The notes under the pieces are model-generated. The model saw nothing but the letters and a program-made list of their open reading frames with translations, ran no database searches and was not told the DNA's origin. This document shows, piece after piece, positions 52,172 to 61,751 of a DNA stretch of 64,000 bases. Each line of letters opens with the position of its first letter. The first letter of the stretch is position 1. The DNA comes from JAJPJE01 sp963848375 (lineage in GTDB: Bacteria > Acidobacteriota > Terriglobia > Terriglobales > Acidobacteriaceae), in contig CAWKDK010000029.1 in assembly GCA_963848375.1 (NCBI GenBank), positions 186,001-250,000 of the forward strand, in the 5' to 3' direction. A program made the translations under genes and the position numbers.

Positions 52172-55100
52172 TCAAAGGAATGCGAATCCAATCGGGACGG
52201 TTTCCAGTTCGTAATCAACTTCAATAAGCGCTTTCTCCAGCGTATAGGCTTGCAACAGCGCGGCGATTTCCTGATGAGTTGCAGGGATAAAGCTGGCGTT
52301 GCCTGCGGCCCTGAGATATCCACGCAAGAAGAGAGCGCTGACCCACTGATACCAGGCTTTTGCCCATCGTTCCAGCTGTGGATGGCTTTCGCGTCCGGAG
52401 ACGATTCCGGGAACATGGTTGAAAAGTACCGCATGAGAGACATAGTGGAAGGAGCGAATCATGCAGGCCACGTCGCGAAAAGCGGAACGCTTTATACGGC
52501 GCTCACTCATCGGCTTGCTGGCATCACCTTCGAAATTCTGAATAAGAAAATCTCTGCCGGTATAGAGCACATTGCCGAGGTGGTAGTCACCATGATGACG
52601 AATGCGAGTACAGGAAATGCGCGTGTCGCGGAGGACCAGCATACGGGAGCGGAGTACAGATTCGCGCTCGAGTACTGCACGGGCGTCGGGCTGAGCAATT
52701 GCGGGAAGAGCGCTCACATCAGCGCGTAAGGCGTCGAGAGCGCGACTCATCTGCGCAATCATTCCATGGAAGATGCCGAGCCGATAAAACTCGGTGAATG
52801 GCTCCGGCGCGAAATCCGGGATATCGGGGCGGCTGCTCAGTGCGAGATGCAATTCCGCAGTGCGCTGGCCCAGCAACTCAGGGCTCTCGCCATGTCCTCC
52901 AAGCAACTCGGCCATTACCGGAGGGATGGGAGTGTGCAACAAGCTCAGCGGTGTACCCGTCACCAAAGCCTTCAGCCGCGGATCATCGTCGCCAATTGCG
53001 AGTGCGCGTTCGAAGTACAGGCCCAGATGGTCGAGAGTGTAGCTCCAGGCATTGGCAGCGTTGGGAACATAGTTGTTCAGCATCGCCAGAGTTGTGACTT
53101 CAGGAATTTCGTCGATGACGCGGCGATATTCGATGGCTCCCAGCGCGAGCAGAGCATTCTGAAAATTAGTGTTGTTGACGAGAAACTCGCCAATCTCGCG
53201 ATCGGGATTGATGCCCGGTTCAACCTTGCGATAGAGCTTAAGGGTGAAGTCTTCGCCGAGCTTGATAAACGTGTCGCGCCCGATGGTATTCGCCTGCGGT
53301 TCGAGAGGCGATCGGACGGCGCTCCAGGCCTTGCGGAACGCGCGCGTATGACTGCCGAGCAGTTCTCCGTGTTCTCCCTTGATGCGCCGGCGACGAACGA
53401 TGGACTTGAGCAGGGCATCGCTGAAATTTCGTTCAAAGATCGCACCATAAAGAATGGCGGGGGTTTCAGGCAGTCCCTCAATCCGGCAAAGGACATTTTG
53501 GGGACGGTCATGAAGCACGACTTCGGCATCTTCTCCAGTCTCCAGCGACAAAGGTGCGACATAGCTTTCCGGATCGCCGTCGCTGAAATCTACATGGATC
53601 AGGAGAATGTTCGAAGTTGTGTTCGGTAGTGGGATCACCTCATCGACGGTCACCTGTCTTACCGTGCGTTTCTTCGGGAACCAGGTGCGGGTGCGCAAGA
53701 CGCGGGCAATAACGCGCGAGAGTGCCCGGCGCGTTCCTATGGAGAAGAAGTTAGCGGGCTCAACGGTGATCACGGGCAAATGGTCGGTGCCAGGCACTGC
53801 CAGCGATTCCTCGCTTGGCTCCTGAGGCTGCAAATGGAACCACTGGAATGCGTGCGGTCCAAGGGAAAGTGTGTAAGGCTCATCGCCGATGACAGGAAAA
53901 CGGGTGCGACCGAAAATCTCTGTGGGGATAGAGCCGGCGTGCTTGGCTAGATCGAGCTCTGCAAATTGGGTAAATCGAGAAAGATTGGCGACTACGAGTA
54001 TCTTCTCATCGTCAAACTGGCGCACGAACGCCAGGACTTTGCGATTGTTCGGAAAGAGGAGTTCGAAAGTGCCTCTCCCAAAAGACGGGTGCTGCTTGCG
54101 CTGCGCGATCATTCGCTTCATGTACCAGAGGAGCGAATGTGAATTGTTCTGCTGTGTCTCGACGTTGATCGCTTCGTAGTGATATTCCGGATCGATGTTG
54201 ACCGGTAGATAAAGCTTCTGCGGATTGGCCCGCGAAAAGCCGGCGTTGCGATCGGGGCTCCACTGCATGGGAGTACGAACGCCGTTGCGATCGCCTAAAT
54301 AGATGTTGTCGCCCATGCCAATTTCGTCGCCGTAATAAACGACCGGAGTTCCGGGAAGCGAGAGCAGCAGCGCGTTCATCAGTTCGATGCGACGACGATC
54401 GTTTTCCAGCAAAGGAGCGAGGCGCCGGCGGATACCGAGATTGATACGCATCTCGCGATCATGCGCGTAAGAGCGGTACATGTAGTCGCGCTCTTCGTCG
54501 GTGACCATTTCCAGTGTGAGTTCATCGTGATTCCGCAAGAACATTGCCCACTGGCAGCTGTCAGGGATCGGCGGCGTCAAGCGCAGGATTTCCGTGATGG
54601 GAGCGCGGTCCTCCATTCGCAGCGCCATAAAGAGGCGCGGCATGATGGGGAAATGAAACGCCATATGGCATTCGTCGCCCTCGCCGAAATATGCGACCGC
54701 ATCGTCGGGCCACTGGTTCGCTTCAGCGAGTAACATCCGATCACGATATTTTTCGTCAATGTGCTTGCGAAGATCACGGAGCGCGGCGTGAGTTTCCGGC
54801 AAGTTTTCGGAGGTGGTTCCTTCGCGTTCGAACAAATAGGGAACCGCGTCCAGGCGGAGGCCGTCCACGCCCATGTCGAACCAGAAGTCGACAGCGGCGA
54901 ACATAGCTTTGCGAACTTCAGGGTTGGCCCAGTTCAAATCGGGCTGATGCGAATAAAACCGGTGCCAATAGTAGGCCTTGGCAACCTTATCCCAGCTCCA
55001 GTTCGAGGTTTCGAAGTCCTTAAAGATGATGCGCGCGTCACAATATTTGTCAGGCGTGTCACTCCAGACATAGAAGTTGCGCCACGGACTACCCGGCGGA

Positions 55101-55462
55101 GCATGCCGCGAACGCTGAAACCAAGCGTGCTGGTCGGACGTGTGGTTCAGCACGAGTTCGGTGATCACACGAATTCCACGCGCATGGGCTTCCCGCAGAA
55201 ATTTCTGGAAATCCTTCAGCGTTCCATAAGAAGGATGGACGTTGGTGTAATCAGAAATGTCGTAGCCATCGTCCCTAAGAGGAGACGGGCAAAATGGCAG
55301 GAGCCAGATCGCGGTGACGCCCAGATCTTCCAGGTAGGGAAGTTTCTGGGTAAGGCCTCCGAAGTCGCCGATTCCGTCGGTCACGCTGTCAAAAAAAGCG
55401 CGCACGTGGACTTCGTAGATGATGGCGTCTTTGTACCAGGTGGAGCTTGCAGGCAATGTCAT
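52172..55462 (-). CDS. treS: Trehalose synthase-maltokinase fusion (maltose alpha-D-glucosyltransferase/maltokinase)
   Basis: The 1096-residue product begins with a GH13 barrel: YKDAIIYEVHVRAFFDS, FWFDMGVDGLRLDAVPYLF (nucleophile Asp), MLLAEANQWP (acid/base Glu) and FLRNHDELTLE (third acid). From about residue 590 a maltokinase-like domain follows, with a kinase motif HHGDYHLGNVLYTGRDFLIQNFEGD. It converts maltose to trehalose and phosphorylates maltose, feeding GlgE-type glucan synthesis. The ATG at 55462 is preferred; a TTG at 55516 extends it. Confidence 0.96.
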   Translation of the reverse strand: MTLPASSTWYKDAIIYEVHVRAFFDSVTDGIGDFGGLTQKLPYLEDLGVTAIWLLPFCPSPLRDDGYDISDYTNVHPSYGTLKDFQKFLREAHARGIRVITELVLNHTSDQHAWFQRSRHAPPGSPWRNFYVWSDTPDKYCDARIIFKDFETSNWSWDKVAKAYYWHRFYSHQPDLNWANPEVRKAMFAAVDFWFDMGVDGLRLDAVPYLFEREGTTSENLPETHAALRDLRKHIDEKYRDRMLLAEANQWPDDAVAYFGEGDECHMAFHFPIMPRLFMALRMEDRAPITEILRLTPPIPDSCQWAMFLRNHDELTLEMVTDEERDYMYRSYAHDREMRINLGIRRRLAPLLENDRRRIELMNALLLSLPGTPVVYYGDEIGMGDNIYLGDRNGVRTPMQWSPDRNAGFSRANPQKLYLPVNIDPEYHYEAINVETQQNNSHSLLWYMKRMIAQRKQHPSFGRGTFELLFPNNRKVLAFVRQFDDEKILVVANLSRFTQFAELDLAKHAGSIPTEIFGRTRFPVIGDEPYTLSLGPHAFQWFHLQPQEPSEESLAVPGTDHLPVITVEPANFFSIGTRRALSRVIARVLRTRTWFPKKRTVRQVTVDEVIPLPNTTSNILLIHVDFSDGDPESYVAPLSLETGEDAEVVLHDRPQNVLCRIEGLPETPAILYGAIFERNFSDALLKSIVRRRRIKGEHGELLGSHTRAFRKAWSAVRSPLEPQANTIGRDTFIKLGEDFTLKLYRKVEPGINPDREIGEFLVNNTNFQNALLALGAIEYRRVIDEIPEVTTLAMLNNYVPNAANAWSYTLDHLGLYFERALAIGDDDPRLKALVTGTPLSLLHTPIPPVMAELLGGHGESPELLGQRTAELHLALSSRPDIPDFAPEPFTEFYRLGIFHGMIAQMSRALDALRADVSALPAIAQPDARAVLERESVLRSRMLVLRDTRISCTRIRHHGDYHLGNVLYTGRDFLIQNFEGDASKPMSERRIKRSAFRDVACMIRSFHYVSHAVLFNHVPGIVSGRESHPQLERWAKAWYQWVSALFLRGYLRAAGNASFIPATHQEIAALLQAYTLEKALIEVDYELETVPIGFAFL

Positions 55463-55675
55463 GAATGCGTTCGAGGACTCAAAGAACAGGATGAACTCGT
55501 CACTATACTGATGCAAATTCTAAGCTGGTCGTAGCAAGTTTTAGACCGCATGGCGGAAGGAAATGGGATAAGCAAGGCGGTGGGCGAAACTGGAAAGTAA
55601 CCTTATCTGCGCAACGAAAGTCTCGCCAAAACGTCGAATAGGTCTAGAGTTCACAGTACAGGCAGGAGGCAAGAC

Positions 55676-56059
55676 GTGGGCAGGCGGTTGTTGATCGTTG
55701 ACGACGACGCCCGAGTGACGGAGCTTTTATCCCGCTACCTTGCTTCGGTCGGGTATCTTACCTCTTGCTCGCTGGACGCCGCCACGGCGATCCAGTTGAT
55801 CGACGAATATGAGTTCGATTTGCTGGTGGTGGATTCTCTGCCCAATTTCGCCAGCCGGGAAGTAATCACCAGATTTCGCCAGAAATACAGCAAGGCGCCC
55901 GTAATTCTGTTCACCGGAAACGTGAGTTCCGAGGCATTGCGGGTCGCCCTGGATGCAGGCGCAAATCTTCTGCTGGAAAAGCCGCTCGGAATGCCGGAAT
56001 TCAGCAAAGAGGTGGAGCGGTTGCTGACGAACGCGGCAGCGAAAGCATCGCAAGCCTGA
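55676..56059 (+). CDS. Stand-alone response regulator receiver domain
   Basis: The 127-residue product (GTG start) has the receiver signature: acid pair Asp10/Asp11 in IVDDDA, phospho-acceptor Asp53 in VVDSLPN, Thr80 and Lys102 in EKPLG. There is no output domain, so it acts through protein contacts. No histidine kinase is adjacent. Confidence 0.92.
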   Translation: MGRRLLIVDDDARVTELLSRYLASVGYLTSCSLDAATAIQLIDEYEFDLLVVDSLPNFASREVITRFRQKYSKAPVILFTGNVSSEALRVALDAGANLLLEKPLGMPEFSKEVERLLTNAAAKASQA

Positions 56060-56448
56060 AATCAAGCTGCTCTCGGCGAAAAGAGGTGTCAGCCCTGGGT
56101 TTGCGGATGCCGTTCAGGAAACATCTTCTCTAGTGCCACCCAAAAGCCAGTGCTCTTCGATGTCTTTACCGCTGGTGCTATCAAATGCGATCACTTTGGA
56201 GGGGCCCTTTTGGCGCGGTTTCCGGGGTCTGAAATTTAGTGGGACGTAAAAAGCAATCACGCGTGCCATTGAACCTGCTCCATTGCTGACCTGAGTTCTC
56301 GCTGATGAATGTAGTTCCGGTTTCAGCCGGCTACTGTGATGAAAAATCCCGCTGGTTGTGACTTTTGAACAAGACGGTGATCTCGCCGAGTCCGATCGAA
56401 ACCGAGTCTAGCTTGAACCGAGAGCGCAGGTGGGTTAGTGTCAGTCGA
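56060..56448. other. Intergenic gap without a supported gene
   Basis: I see no convincing ORF, repeat or hairpin beyond short T- and G-rich stretches. Confidence 0.5.
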
Positions 56449-57208
56449 ATGAAAGCGATCGCTGTGCTGCTGGTTGTGCTACTGCTCGCGAGCTGTGGCT
56501 GGGCGGAGGAGATCATAGTTGCCGCTGCCGCTGACCTGAACCAGGTGCTACCGGTGATCGCCGAACGATTCGAGAGCGAATCGGGAAATCGGGTAAAGCT
56601 CTCGTTTGGTTCTTCGGGAAACTTCTTTGCGCAGATTCAGAATGGTGCGCCGTTCGACGTTTTCTTTTCGGCGGACATCGATTTTCCCAAACGGCTGGAA
56701 GCAGCAGGTCTGACAGAGCAGGAATCGCTATACGAGTATGCGGTGGGAAAGATTGTTCTGTGGGTGCCGAACGGGTCCGGTCTCGACGTAGGCCGGGGGA
56801 TGCCGGCTCTGCTCGATCCGCAAGTGCGAAAGATTGCGATTGCGAATCCGGTGCACGCCCCCTACGGAAAAGCGGCCGTGGCAGCGCTTCAGCACGAGCA
56901 ACTCTATGAGCGAGTGAAAGACAAACTTGTGCTCGGGAGAAAACATTTCTCAGACATTCGAACTGGTGCACAGCGGCAATGCCGACGTGGGCATTGTGGC
57001 GCTATCGCTGGCAATGGCGCCGAAAGTCAAGGAAACCGGTAGATTTTTTGCGGTGCCCCCATCGAGCTATCCCCCCATTCGGCAAGGTGCGGTTGTGATT
57101 CGTTCCTCGCAGCACAAAGACGCCGCCAAGGCTTTCGTTTCGTACATGAAGCGACCCGAGACGATCACCTTGCTGAAGCAGTACGGATTCGAAGTTCCCG
57201 GGAAATGA
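56449..57208 (+). CDS. modA: Molybdate ABC transporter substrate-binding protein, frameshifted
   Basis: The product has a signal peptide (VVLLLASCGWA), ADLNQVLPVIAERFE, SFGSSGNFFAQI, PFDVFFSADIDFPKRL and NPVHAPYGKAAVAAL, all ModA features. The first frame ends at about 56938 (LVLG); the next frame continues ENISQTFELVHSGNADVGIVALS. Removing one A from GGGAGAAAAC restores the frame. modB and modC are not found nearby. Confidence 0.93.
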
Positions 57209-57542
57209 CGATCATCTCTGGGCGAGAGTGAAAAGGCGCGCAAGCGTTTCCGCAATGACCTCGCATCATCGGGCTCGTGTGGATCCCTGGTCCTGTCGCT
57301 TAAAAAGAGATAAAAGCCACCGGTGACGCGAGCGGCCACCATACTGGTTGCTATCAGCGGAAACGCCATCCACGACTCCTGGCGATCTTTGCCAAGCCGC
57401 GGGCGCCGTAGCCTTGTTGATGCCGAACAGATAGGTCAACCGAAGCTGATGGGAAGAGTTAACGAAGCTTCCCTAGAGGGCCGGTTTGCAGTAATAATCG
57501 TAAGCCATTTGCAAGCTGACCAGTCATGACCCAGATGTCACG
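57209..57542. other. Intergenic gap without a supported gene
   Basis: Only a short open frame at 57323-57529 is present and it does not look like a gene. This is where modB would be expected if the mod operon were complete. Confidence 0.5.
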
Positions 57543-58871
57543 ATGAGCTCACCACAATTTCGTGCCGAGAAAGAGTTCCAGCCGGACACAACTGCAGATA
57601 CCAACGCGGAAGCGAGCTTGCGCAAGCGTTGGACATATCTGCTGCCCATCATTTTCGTCACTTATAGCCTCGCATATTTAGACAGGGCGAACTTCGGGTT
57701 CGGTGCAGCAGCCGGGCTGGCAAGCACGCTTCACATTACCGGGCAGGATACGTCCCTCCTCGCGGGCTTATTTTTCCTCGGCTATTTCATGTTCCAGGTG
57801 CCAGGTGCGGTCCTGGCCAGAAAATATAGTGTGCGGCGCGTAGTATTCGCGACCCTGATTCTGTGGGGAATTTTTGCAACCTTCACCGGCGTGATTCGGC
57901 AGTTCTGGGTTCTCGCGCTCGATAGGTTTCTTCTTGGGGTAGCGGAAAGCCTGGTGTTCCCCGTCATGCTGCATCTATTGACGCAATGGTTCACTCGGGC
58001 TGAGCGTTCGCGCGCCAACGCCATCCTGATGCTTGGCAATCCGGTCACTCTCTTGCTGATGTCGCCGCTCACTGGTTACCTCATCCAGAAACTGGGCTGG
58101 CAAACGACATTCGTCGCGGAAGGCATCCCCTCGATCCTATGGGCCGTGGTTTGGATTGTCGTAGTTCGAGATCGTCCATCTGATACAAAATGGCTGGATC
58201 CACGAGCGGCGGAAAAACTGGAAGACCAATTAGCACGGGAGCAGATTGAGCTGGCTCCAGTGGGAGTGGCGTATAAAGCATTCCTCCGCCCCGACGTGCT
58301 TCTACTTGCAGCTCAGTATTTCTGCTGGAGTTTGGGCGTTTACGGATTCGTCCTCTGGTTGCCGACGATCGTGCGCAAAGGTGCGGAACTTTCGATGGCA
58401 AGGACGGGCTTGCTTTCGGCCCTGCCCTATCTGGCTGCGATTGTGCTGATGCTCATCGTCTCGCATATTTCCGACAAAACCCAGAAACGCCGCTCTCTGG
58501 TTTGGCCATTATTAATGATGGCCGGTATTGCTCTGACCGGCTCGTTCTTCCTGGCCGAGCGGAGCTTCACTCTCACCTTTGCCTGCCTGGTTATTTGCGG
58601 TGCCGGCATCTATGGGCCGTACGGTCCATTCTTCGCGATCATTCCCGAGCGGCTACCTCGCAATGTCACCGCCGAGGTGCTCGCATTCGTCAATAGTTCT
58701 GGCGCGCTGGGCGGATTTTTCGGAAGCTACCTGGTGGGTTTGTTGCAGGCAACCACAGGCAATGCCCGAGCCGGTTACTTGTTGATGTCGTTTTCGCTCA
58801 TCTTTTCCGCGATACTGATGCTGTTCCTGCGAGATGCCGGCACGGCTCGCCGCACTGCGAGTTCTCAATAA
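57543..58871 (+). CDS. MFS transporter (anion:cation symporter, hexuronate/aldonate-type)
   Basis: The 442-residue product has 12 predicted transmembrane helices and the ACS-family signatures YLDRANFGF, GYFMFQVPGAVLARKYSVRR and RFLLGVAESLVFPVMLHLLTQWF. The family imports sugar acids such as hexuronates or aldonates. It is next to the xylonate-type dehydratase gene (8 bases apart), so aldonate uptake is likely. Confidence 0.9.
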   Translation: MSSPQFRAEKEFQPDTTADTNAEASLRKRWTYLLPIIFVTYSLAYLDRANFGFGAAAGLASTLHITGQDTSLLAGLFFLGYFMFQVPGAVLARKYSVRRVVFATLILWGIFATFTGVIRQFWVLALDRFLLGVAESLVFPVMLHLLTQWFTRAERSRANAILMLGNPVTLLLMSPLTGYLIQKLGWQTTFVAEGIPSILWAVVWIVVVRDRPSDTKWLDPRAAEKLEDQLAREQIELAPVGVAYKAFLRPDVLLLAAQYFCWSLGVYGFVLWLPTIVRKGAELSMARTGLLSALPYLAAIVLMLIVSHISDKTQKRRSLVWPLLMMAGIALTGSFFLAERSFTLTFACLVICGAGIYGPYGPFFAIIPERLPRNVTAEVLAFVNSSGALGGFFGSYLVGLLQATTGNARAGYLLMSFSLIFSAILMLFLRDAGTARRTASSQ

Positions 58872-58879
58872 CAAACACC

Positions 58880-60871
58880 ATGAGCGACCACACAGGATCG
58901 ATTTCCGCAAGACAGGTATTTGAAAGCGATGCATCGCTGCTCAGTGATATATCCACGCACGCAAGAGGGCCCGAAGGCTCGCTGCCCATCGCTGCGGAGA
59001 TGTTGCTAACGCAGCCCTCGGGCAATCTCTTCGGCCTGAGTCAAAATGCAGGTATGGGGTGGGAGCTATCACGGGTGCTCGACCCCGAATTCTTGATTCT
59101 GAGCACGCACGGGGGAGTGAGGGCCCCCGATGGAACTCCCATTGCTCTGGGGTTTCACACTGGACATTGGGAAGTTGGACTGCTTGTGGCCGAGGCAGCA
59201 CGCGAGTTGCGCAGCCGTCGAGCGATTCCGTTCGCGGGCGCTTGCACCGATCCATGCGACGGCCGCACGCAAGGCACTGCTGGGATGCTCGACTCTCTGC
59301 CGTATCGCAACGACGCGGCGATCGTGCTGCGGCGGCTGATGCGATCACTGCCCACGCGAAAGGGTGTCATCGGCGTTGCTACGTGTGATAAGGGCCTGCC
59401 CGCCATGATGATGGCGCTTGCGTCATCCGGCTCTTTGCCGAGCATTCTCGTGCCGGGCGGAGTCACCCTGTTGCCGGAAAACGGGGAAGACGCAGGGAAA
59501 GTCCAGACCATCGGAGCACGATATTCACAAGATCAGATCACGCTCGAGTACGCCGCCGAGGTCGGATGTCGCGCTTGTGCAACCCCCGGGGGCGGTTGCC
59601 AGTTTCTCGGCACAGCCGCAACTTCACAGGTCGTGGCCGAAGCGCTAGGCCTTTCGTTAACTCACTCGGCGCTGGCGCCCTCTGGTCAGGCCGTTTGGCT
59701 TGATGCAGCGGCGCGCTCGGCTCGCGCCATCTTGCGAATGACCCAGCTTGGAATAGGCACGGCTGACATTTTGACCGATGCCGCAATCCGTAACGCCATG
59801 GTGGTGCACGCCGCGTTCGGAGGGTCGACGAATCTCCTGTTACACGTGCCTGCGATCGCGCATGCCGCCGGATTGACCCGTCCGTCCGCCGCAGATTGGG
59901 CCGCGGTCAATCGCGCTGTTCCACGGTTGGTGGACGCGCTACCGAATGGGCCGAACAATTTCGCAACCGTTCAGGTATTTCTCGCAGGCGCGGTGCCGGA
60001 AGTGATGCTCCATCTGCGAACCGCAGGTCTGCTCGACTGCAACGTTCGCACTGTTACCGGAGCAAGCTTGGATGAGAACCTCAACTGGTGGGAGCAGAGC
60101 GAGCGACGTCGCGAACTGAAGAAGAGGTTACGCGAGCTTGACTCGATCGACGCAAGCCAGGTGATCCTCTCACCGGACGCCGCCCGAGCCAGTGGCTTGA
60201 CTCCGACCATCTGCTTCCCGGCCGGCAATCTCGCGCCCGAGGGAAGCGTGATCAAAAGCACGGCCATTGATCCTTCATTGATCGACAGACAGAACACGTA
60301 TCGCCACACGGGACCGGCGCGCGTTTTTGTCACCGAGCGTGCCGCCATTGATGCGATCAAGCAGAGGGCCATTTCCAGCGGCGACGTTATTGTATTAATT
60401 TGCGGTGGACCGGCCGGCGCCGGCATGCAGGAGATTTACCAGATCACCTCGGCGCTGAAGGCACTTCCATTTTGCAAGCACGTAGCCGTACTCACTGACG
60501 CGCGTTTCAGTGGTGTTTCGACAGGAGCCTGTGTCGGGCACATTTCTCCGGAAGCACTCGCTGGCGGTCCGATCGGACGTGTGCGGGATGGCGACACGAT
60601 AGAAATTGCGATCGATCGCAACGTCTTGCAGGGCAGTATCGATCTGGTCGGCGAAGGAAACGAAAGTTTTTCCGCCGAAGAGGGCAGCCTGCGTCTGGCC
60701 CAACGTGCGCCACGACATGATCTCAGGCCCCATCCCGATCTTCCCGACGACACCAGGTTGTGGGCGGCATTGGTCCAGGCTTCCGGAGGCGTATGGGGAG
60801 GATGCGTTTATGATGTGCATGCGATTCTCGAACAACTCGAGCGAGGGGCCGCAACACAGAAGCGAGACTAG
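58880..60871 (+). CDS. YjhG/YagF-family D-xylonate dehydratase (IlvD/Edd superfamily)
   Basis: The 663-residue product has the superfamily's Fe-S Cys pattern: GACTDPCDGRTQG, VATCDKGLPAM and GGGCQFLGTAATSQVVAE. Further it has FGGSTNLLLH and the C-terminal LTDARFSGVSTGACVGH. YjhG/YagF enzymes turn D-xylonate into 2-keto-3-deoxy-xylonate. It is the second gene of a putative pentose-catabolic operon. Confidence 0.93.
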   Translation: MSDHTGSISARQVFESDASLLSDISTHARGPEGSLPIAAEMLLTQPSGNLFGLSQNAGMGWELSRVLDPEFLILSTHGGVRAPDGTPIALGFHTGHWEVGLLVAEAARELRSRRAIPFAGACTDPCDGRTQGTAGMLDSLPYRNDAAIVLRRLMRSLPTRKGVIGVATCDKGLPAMMMALASSGSLPSILVPGGVTLLPENGEDAGKVQTIGARYSQDQITLEYAAEVGCRACATPGGGCQFLGTAATSQVVAEALGLSLTHSALAPSGQAVWLDAAARSARAILRMTQLGIGTADILTDAAIRNAMVVHAAFGGSTNLLLHVPAIAHAAGLTRPSAADWAAVNRAVPRLVDALPNGPNNFATVQVFLAGAVPEVMLHLRTAGLLDCNVRTVTGASLDENLNWWEQSERRRELKKRLRELDSIDASQVILSPDAARASGLTPTICFPAGNLAPEGSVIKSTAIDPSLIDRQNTYRHTGPARVFVTERAAIDAIKQRAISSGDVIVLICGGPAGAGMQEIYQITSALKALPFCKHVAVLTDARFSGVSTGACVGHISPEALAGGPIGRVRDGDTIEIAIDRNVLQGSIDLVGEGNESFSAEEGSLRLAQRAPRHDLRPHPDLPDDTRLWAALVQASGGVWGGCVYDVHAILEQLERGAATQKRD

Positions 60872-60908
60872 CTGTTTATCCTGAATCAAAAAGAAGAGGC
60901 TTGGCTGC

Positions 60909-61743
60909 GTGAAACTCTACCGCACTACCAAAGGCGCATTCGTCGAGGACAGCGACCAATTTTATCTGGTATCCGCCTTGCCTTCGCCCCACGATTGGGA
61001 TGAACTGCTTTGCGATCCTGATCTCGCACGGCCGTGCTCGATCGGCAATTCGCAACGGCGCACCGACTGGTTTTGATCCTGCTACTATTCTTGCCCCAGT
61101 TGTCAGCCAGGAGGTGTGGGCAGCAGGCGTTACTTATTTCTCCAGCCGGCGAGCACGAATGGAGGAGAGCAAAGACGCCGGAGGCGGAGATTTTTACGAT
61201 CGTGTCTACGCAGCGGAACGTCCCGAACTGTTTTTCAAGGCGACCGGTCGCCGCGTCGTTGGGCACGGCAAGCCGGTGCGGATCCGATCTGACGCAAAGT
61301 GGTCGGTCCCAGAGCCAGAGTTAACTCTCTTTGTGAATCCGCAGGGCGTGATCGCCGGTTACACAATTGGCAATGACATGAGCTCGCGCGATATTGAAGG
61401 AGAGAATCCTCTCTATTTGCCGCAAGCGAAAGTATATGACGGCAGCTGCGCCATCGGCCCCTGCATTCTGCTTTCGCCGGCGCCATCCCCCGAGACAAGG
61501 ATCCAGTTGGAAATCTCGCGCGATGGGAAGGTGGCATTCGCGGGCAGCACGTCTCTGGTTGAGCTCAAACGCGAGTTGACGGAGCTGGCGAGGTTTCTGT
61601 TTCGCGACAATAGTTTTCCCGACGGAGTCTTCCTGATGACTGGGACAGGCATCGTTCCCGGCGACGACTTCACCCTCGCAAGCGGTGACGCAATAAGCAT
61701 CCGAATCGACGGAATAGGCAAGTTGGAAAACTTTGTCGGATGA
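60909..61743 (+). CDS. FAH-family 2-keto-3-deoxy-sugar-acid dehydratase, frameshifted
   Basis: The GTG at 60909 opens VKLYRTTKGAFVEDSDQF in frame 3; the main body is in frame 1: PVVSQEVWAAGVTYFSSR, DRVYAAERPELFFKATG, VPEPELTLFV, YTIGNDMSSRDIEGENPLYLPQAKVYDG (split by short steps), and GTGIVPGDDF. The metal ligands Glu-x-Glu (PEPE) and Asp (VYDG) fit the fumarylacetoacetate hydrolase fold of XylX-type dehydratases. Removing one base between 61015 and 61080 fuses the two frames. It likely makes alpha-ketoglutarate semialdehyde. Confidence 0.9.
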
Positions 61744-61751
61744 GTTGGACG

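Noticed and set aside
305..61080. Programmed +1 frameshifting as the cause of all split genes
   Set aside because: The sites share no common motif apart from short G/C runs, and they affect unrelated genes. Insertion error is more likely.
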